Part shown: piece by piece, positions 12,920-15,352 of the stretch
Layout: every line of letters begins with the position of its first letter
Numbering within the stretch: the stretch's first letter is position 1
Assembly: GCA_016209585.1 (NCBI GenBank)
Contig: JACQVU010000497.1
Span: 1 to 15,352 of the forward strand
Source of the DNA: Planctomycetota bacterium
GTDB lineage: Bacteria; Planctomycetota; UBA8742; JACQVU01
Direction of reading: 5' to 3'
DNA: 15,352 bases
The notes under the pieces: model-generated
Database searches by the model: none
What the model saw: the letters and a program-made list of their open reading frames with translations, nothing else
What the model was told of the DNA's origin: nothing
Made by a program: the position numbers and the translations under genes

Positions 12920-12949
12920 CCCAACCCCCAACCCCCAACGTAACGTAAC
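12918..12949. repeat. Heptamer tandem repeat (cccccaa x3) plus cgtaa x2 before the permease gene
   Basis: Three exact plus-strand copies of cccccaa (12918-12938) followed by cgtaacgtaac. On the coding strand this is a run of three TTGGGGG units. It fills half of the 64-base gap between the GT-B glycosyltransferase and the permease and touches the permease ribosome binding site. The three G5 tracts plus the following GG could form a two-layer G-quadruplex on the coding strand or mRNA. Confidence 0.85.
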
Positions 12950-12967
12950 CGATGAGCGCGCGGCGGC

Positions 12968-14227
12968 TCAACTGCCCGCTGGACGCGCCACCACGCCAAG
13001 TTCCCGGTAGACCCGCCGCAACCGCTCGCCCACCGAGGCGAGCGCGAAGCGCGCCCCCACCTCCCGGCGGCAGAGCCGCGCCCGCCGCGTCGCGCCATCC
13101 GGCGGCGCTCGAAGCAGCGCCACGCACTCGGCGGCCAGGATTGCTGGCTCCTCAGCCACCCGCAGAACTTCCGGTGGCAGGCTCTCCAGCCCCTCGGCCC
13201 CCACGGGGGTGGCGACCACCGGCAGGCCGGCGGCGAGCGCCTCCAGCACCTTGCTTTTGACTCCCGCGCCGAACCGCAGGGGCGCGACCGCCGCGCGCGC
13301 CCGCGCCAGGAAGGGACGAACGTCGGGGACCGCGCCGGTCACCACGATGCGCGAGTCGGCGGGCACCGCGTCGCCGCCCGCGGGGCCGGTGGCCAGCGCG
13401 CGGACCGCGTCCGGGGGGTTGGCGCCCACCACCAGCAGCGTGGCGCGGTGGAGATCGCGAACGACGCGCGGCCACACTTCGCGTGCGAACCAGAGAATGG
13501 CGTCGCCGTTCGGATTGTGGGCGAAGTTCCCGACGAAGATCAGCGCCGGCTCGTCCGTCGGCTCGCGGCGGCGGGAATCGAGCGCGATGGTCTCATACAG
13601 GTCCATGTCCACGGCGAGCGGCACGACGCGCACCTTCTCTTCGCCGGCGAAGGGGGTGATTTGGGCGGCGTCGCCCTCGGACACGGCGAGCACGCGGTCG
13701 AACCAGCGCAACACCTGCGTCTCACGTTCGCGGACGCGCCGGGCGTTTTCGAGCAGTTCCGCGCGCCGGGGGTCCGCGACCGGCGTGAGTTCCGCGCGGC
13801 GGCTCTCGCGCACGAACTCCACGTCGACCTCGTCGAGCACGAACCGCGTTCCGTCCGGCCGCGGGCCGCGACCGGGAGCGATCAGCGCCTCCACGCACGC
13901 GGCCATCCAGAACTTCTCCACCTGCACGGCGCCCCACCGCCGCGCGGCCATCGCCTCAGCCACGCGCGCCGGAAGCAGGGGCGAAAACCGGTCGCTGCCG
14001 TGCACGGCGTGGTTGAACGGCACGCCAGCCACTTCGACCCCCCGGGCGCGCAACTGTGCCGCGGCCGCCTCCTCCGAGCCATCGCGCAGGTAGGTGGCCA
14101 CGGTGACTTGGAACTCCTTCGCCAACTCCGTGACGTGATGGAACTGCCGCGTTTCCCCGCCGGTGGAGCGATCGCGCGGCACGTTCTGCGTGATGAAGAG
14201 CAGCGCCGGCGCGGCCGTGGTGGTCAT
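12968..14227 (-). CDS. Family 4-like glycosyltransferase (GT-B fold)
   Basis: A 419-residue retaining-type glycosyltransferase, probably acting early in building the exported glycan. The N-terminal acceptor domain starts LLFITQNVPRDRSTGGETRQ (9-28), with the GG loop near 23 as in GT-B enzymes, and DEVDVEFVRESRR (132-144) lies near the domain linker. The donor domain begins at about 228: LIFVGNFAHNPNGDAILWF (229-247), ATLLVVGANPPD (262-273), VTGAVPDVRPFLARARAAVAP (296-316), and RFGAGVKSKVLEALAAGLP (318-336), whose Glu in VLEA is the family donor-binding acidic residue, then VVATPVGAEGLE. The length is normal for the family. The ATG at 14227 follows a 159-base gap with a large inverted repeat, so it may head the glycan operon. 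No clear Shine-Dalgarno is seen. Confidence 0.92.
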   Translation of the reverse strand: MTTTAAPALLFITQNVPRDRSTGGETRQFHHVTELAKEFQVTVATYLRDGSEEAAAAQLRARGVEVAGVPFNHAVHGSDRFSPLLPARVAEAMAARRWGAVQVEKFWMAACVEALIAPGRGPRPDGTRFVLDEVDVEFVRESRRAELTPVADPRRAELLENARRVRERETQVLRWFDRVLAVSEGDAAQITPFAGEEKVRVVPLAVDMDLYETIALDSRRREPTDEPALIFVGNFAHNPNGDAILWFAREVWPRVVRDLHRATLLVVGANPPDAVRALATGPAGGDAVPADSRIVVTGAVPDVRPFLARARAAVAPLRFGAGVKSKVLEALAAGLPVVATPVGAEGLESLPPEVLRVAEEPAILAAECVALLRAPPDGATRRARLCRREVGARFALASVGERLRRVYRELGVVARPAGS

Positions 14228-14260
14228 GAGCGTGGCGGGACGCGGCGCGAGCGGGCGGAA

Positions 14261-14361
14261 GGAAAGAACGTGGGAACGCGGGAACGTGAGCGCGGGGGAA
14301 CGTGGGCCTGGGGAAGCCGCCAGCCCGCGCTCCCACGCTCCCGCGTTCTCACGTTCCTTCC
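14261..14361. repeat. Large imperfect inverted repeat built from 8-base units
   Basis: Left arm 14261-14296 and right arm 14324-14361 pair over about 36 bases with three mismatches and one two-base bulge around a 27-base loop. Each arm is itself a tandem array of an 8-base unit close to ggaacgtg / ggaacgcg, running in opposite directions. It lies in the gap between the coiled-coil gene and the GT-B gene. It could stop transcription arriving from the upstream gene, since no other terminator is visible, but there is only a short T-rich tail (cgttctttccttcc on the minus strand). Confidence 0.85.
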
Positions 14362-14386
14362 TTTACGGCGGCGGGGCGCGGCGGCG

Positions 14387-15310
14387 CTATCCTTTCCACC
14401 GGCGCGGCTTGAGGTCGCGGTCGGTCAGCAGCTCCACCGCGTCGCCGGACGAGCCGATAAGGTGCAGCCCCTGCTCGCGGGAGAAAGCGGGCACGTTCTC
14501 GTCCACCCGGATCCCCGCCACCGCGCCCAGGAGCGTGCTGCCCGCGTGTCGCGGATAGAATTTGAAGAAATCGCCCAAGGCGACAACGTGATCCCGAACA
14601 TCGCGAGTCTCCAGATGCGACTTCACCGACACGGCGATCGTCACGGGCGAACCGCCGTTCCACACGCCGGTGGAGATGATGTCAACTTCCATGTCGCGCG
14701 AGCCCCGGCGGGCGCTGCACCGCAGCGACGTGGTGTCGATGCGGAACCCCAGGGGCGCGAACATTTTCGGCATCGCGGGCGCGACCAGCGCTTCGACGAA
14801 CTCGCCCCATCCGTTGAAGAACCGCCCCATGGCTCGGTTCAGTTTCTCGACCTGCTCGGAGGTGGCGTCCACTTTCGCGGAAGTGGCGTCCACCCTCGCG
14901 GCCATGGCGGCCACCACCGCCTCGGTCTTGCGCTGTTGCTCGTCGGTCTTGCGCGACTGCTCGCGAAGCGCCTCCATCTCCTCGTCGGCCTTGCGCCACC
15001 GCTCGCGCATCTCCGCGTTGTCCTTGCGCGACTCCTCGTCAGCCTTGCGCCACCGCTCGCGCATCTCCGCGTTGTCCTTGCGCGACTCCTCGTCAGCCTT
15101 GCGCCACCGCTCACGCGACTCCTCGCGGATCTCCTTCATCTCCGCGGCGGCCTGGCGCGACCGCTCGCTCATCTCCTCTTTGTCCTTGCGCGACTCCTCG
15201 CGCATCTCCGCGCGGAACTCTTTCATCTCCCTCTGGCCCTGCCGCTGGCTCGCGATGATCAGCCGGAGGGTCTTGTTCATGTCCGCGAAACTGATGTTAC
15301 CGTTGTTCAT
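14387..15310 (-). CDS. Coiled-coil protein with C-terminal PD-(D/E)XK-like domain (DUF3782-like)
   Basis: A 307-residue cytoplasmic protein. Residues about 20-160 are a very charged Glu/Arg/Lys/Met-rich helix with repeated units such as ERWRKADEESRKDNAEMR, ending in VDATSAKVDATSEQVEKLN. The C-terminal domain begins near FFNGWGEFVEALVAPAM (164-180) and continues with RDMEVDIIS (205-213), VTIAVSVKSHLETRDVRDHV (223-242), FFKFYPRH and GAVAGIRVDE. This is the layout of the nuclease-like domain found in many coiled-coil proteins of cyanobacteria and other bacteria. The Asp of MEVDI is present, but the usual E.K reads S.K, so catalysis is doubtful. ATG at 15310 is chosen because AGGGAG lies six bases upstream; an in-frame GTG at 15328 would add six residues. 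A CATAAT that could be a -10 box lies at 15339-15334, but its -35 is off the window. Role unknown; no link to the glycan genes is evident. Confidence 0.88.
   Translation of the reverse strand: MNNGNISFADMNKTLRLIIASQRQGQREMKEFRAEMREESRKDKEEMSERSRQAAAEMKEIREESRERWRKADEESRKDNAEMRERWRKADEESRKDNAEMRERWRKADEEMEALREQSRKTDEQQRKTEAVVAAMAARVDATSAKVDATSEQVEKLNRAMGRFFNGWGEFVEALVAPAMPKMFAPLGFRIDTTSLRCSARRGSRDMEVDIISTGVWNGGSPVTIAVSVKSHLETRDVRDHVVALGDFFKFYPRHAGSTLLGAVAGIRVDENVPAFSREQGLHLIGSSGDAVELLTDRDLKPRRWKG
15001..15108 (-). repeat. Exact 54-bp tandem duplication inside the coiled coil
   Basis: 15001-15054 and 15055-15108 are identical base for base and encode two 18-residue helical units. A third, partial copy continues at 14979-15000 with one base difference, and ERWRKADEE occurs three times (about residues 67, 85 and 103). 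Identity at silent positions shows the duplication is recent or actively homogenised. Confidence 0.93.
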
Positions 15311-15316
15311 GACCGG

Positions 15317-15322
15317 CTCCCT
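15317..15322 (-). promoter_or_regulatory. Ribosome binding site AGGGAG of the coiled-coil protein
   Basis: AGGGAG on the minus strand, six bases before the ATG at 15310. It decides between this ATG and the in-frame GTG at 15328, inside whose reading it would fall. Confidence 0.6.
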
Positions 15323-15352
15323 GTTCACCCATGATTATGATATCCGTTCGCG

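Noticed and set aside
14263..14336. Small frames across the inverted repeat giving PTFPRAHVPAFPRS-like or ERGNVSAGERG-like peptides
   Set aside because: These are translations of the 8-base DNA repeat, a known source of false gene calls, not proteins.
15001..15108. CRISPR-like short repeats
   Set aside because: The 54-bp copies abut with no spacers and lie in frame within a coding region.
13448..15334. A 628-codon plus-strand frame opposite the GT-B and coiled-coil genes, with Leu-rich repeats (LLVSLAPPLAHLRVVLARLL)
   Set aside because: The apparent leucine-rich repeats are the mirror of the 54-bp coiled-coil repeats on the other strand; no start context or domain supports it.

Overview
This is a very G+C-rich bacterial chromosome segment in which every gene I can support reads on the minus strand, so transcription runs from the right edge (15352) to the left edge (1). 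Taxonomic hints are indirect. They are a giant IPT/TIG plus FG-GAP surface lipoprotein, several lipobox proteins (hence a cell envelope that uses lipoprotein sorting), an ABC O-antigen exporter (hence very likely a Gram-negative type outer membrane), and short tandem repeats in the intergenic gaps. A Planctomycetota, Myxococcota or Acidobacteriota-like lineage would fit. I cannot choose among them from this sequence alone.

Layout in the direction of transcription. (1) 15310-14387: a coiled-coil protein with a C-terminal PD-(D/E)XK-like domain. (2) 14227-8162: a polysaccharide assembly and export cluster. It holds a GT-B glycosyltransferase, the ABC-2 permease (Wzm type), its ATPase with a C-terminal glycan-binding domain (Wzt type), a SAM-dependent methyltransferase, a GT-A-like putative glycosyltransferase and a family 2 glycosyltransferase. 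The permease/ATPase and ATPase/methyltransferase junctions overlap by 1 and 4 bases, and the other gaps from the permease onward are 9 and 25 bases, so this part looks like one operon. (3) 8038-7598: a small lipoprotein that looks like the amino-terminal piece of an alpha/beta hydrolase. (4) 7597-7170: a gene-free gap. (5) 7169-867: a 2100-residue lipoprotein with about 19 IPT/TIG repeats followed by a seven-blade FG-GAP/VCBS propeller. (6) 863 to beyond the left edge: lysS, starting 3 bases after the giant gene stops.

How they may work together: the glycosyltransferases extend a lipid-linked glycan on the cytoplasmic face, the methyltransferase may modify or cap it, the Wzt carboxy-terminal domain may recognise that end, and Wzm/Wzt export it. 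No initiating transferase, nucleotide-sugar pathway or ligase is visible, so the cluster must depend on genes elsewhere. The IPT lipoprotein is probably displayed at the envelope, but nothing in the sequence ties it directly to the glycan.

I did not find a clearly new defence or mobile system, nor any RNA gene, CRISPR array or insertion sequence. The most unusual items are: short tandem repeats (7-mer, 7-mer and a large inverted 8-mer repeat) sitting just before the start codons of three glycan genes; an exact 54-bp duplication inside the coiled coil of a nuclease-fold protein whose motif Glu is replaced by Ser; an apparently decapitated hydrolase kept as a lipoprotein; and the close coupling of a giant surface protein to lysS.
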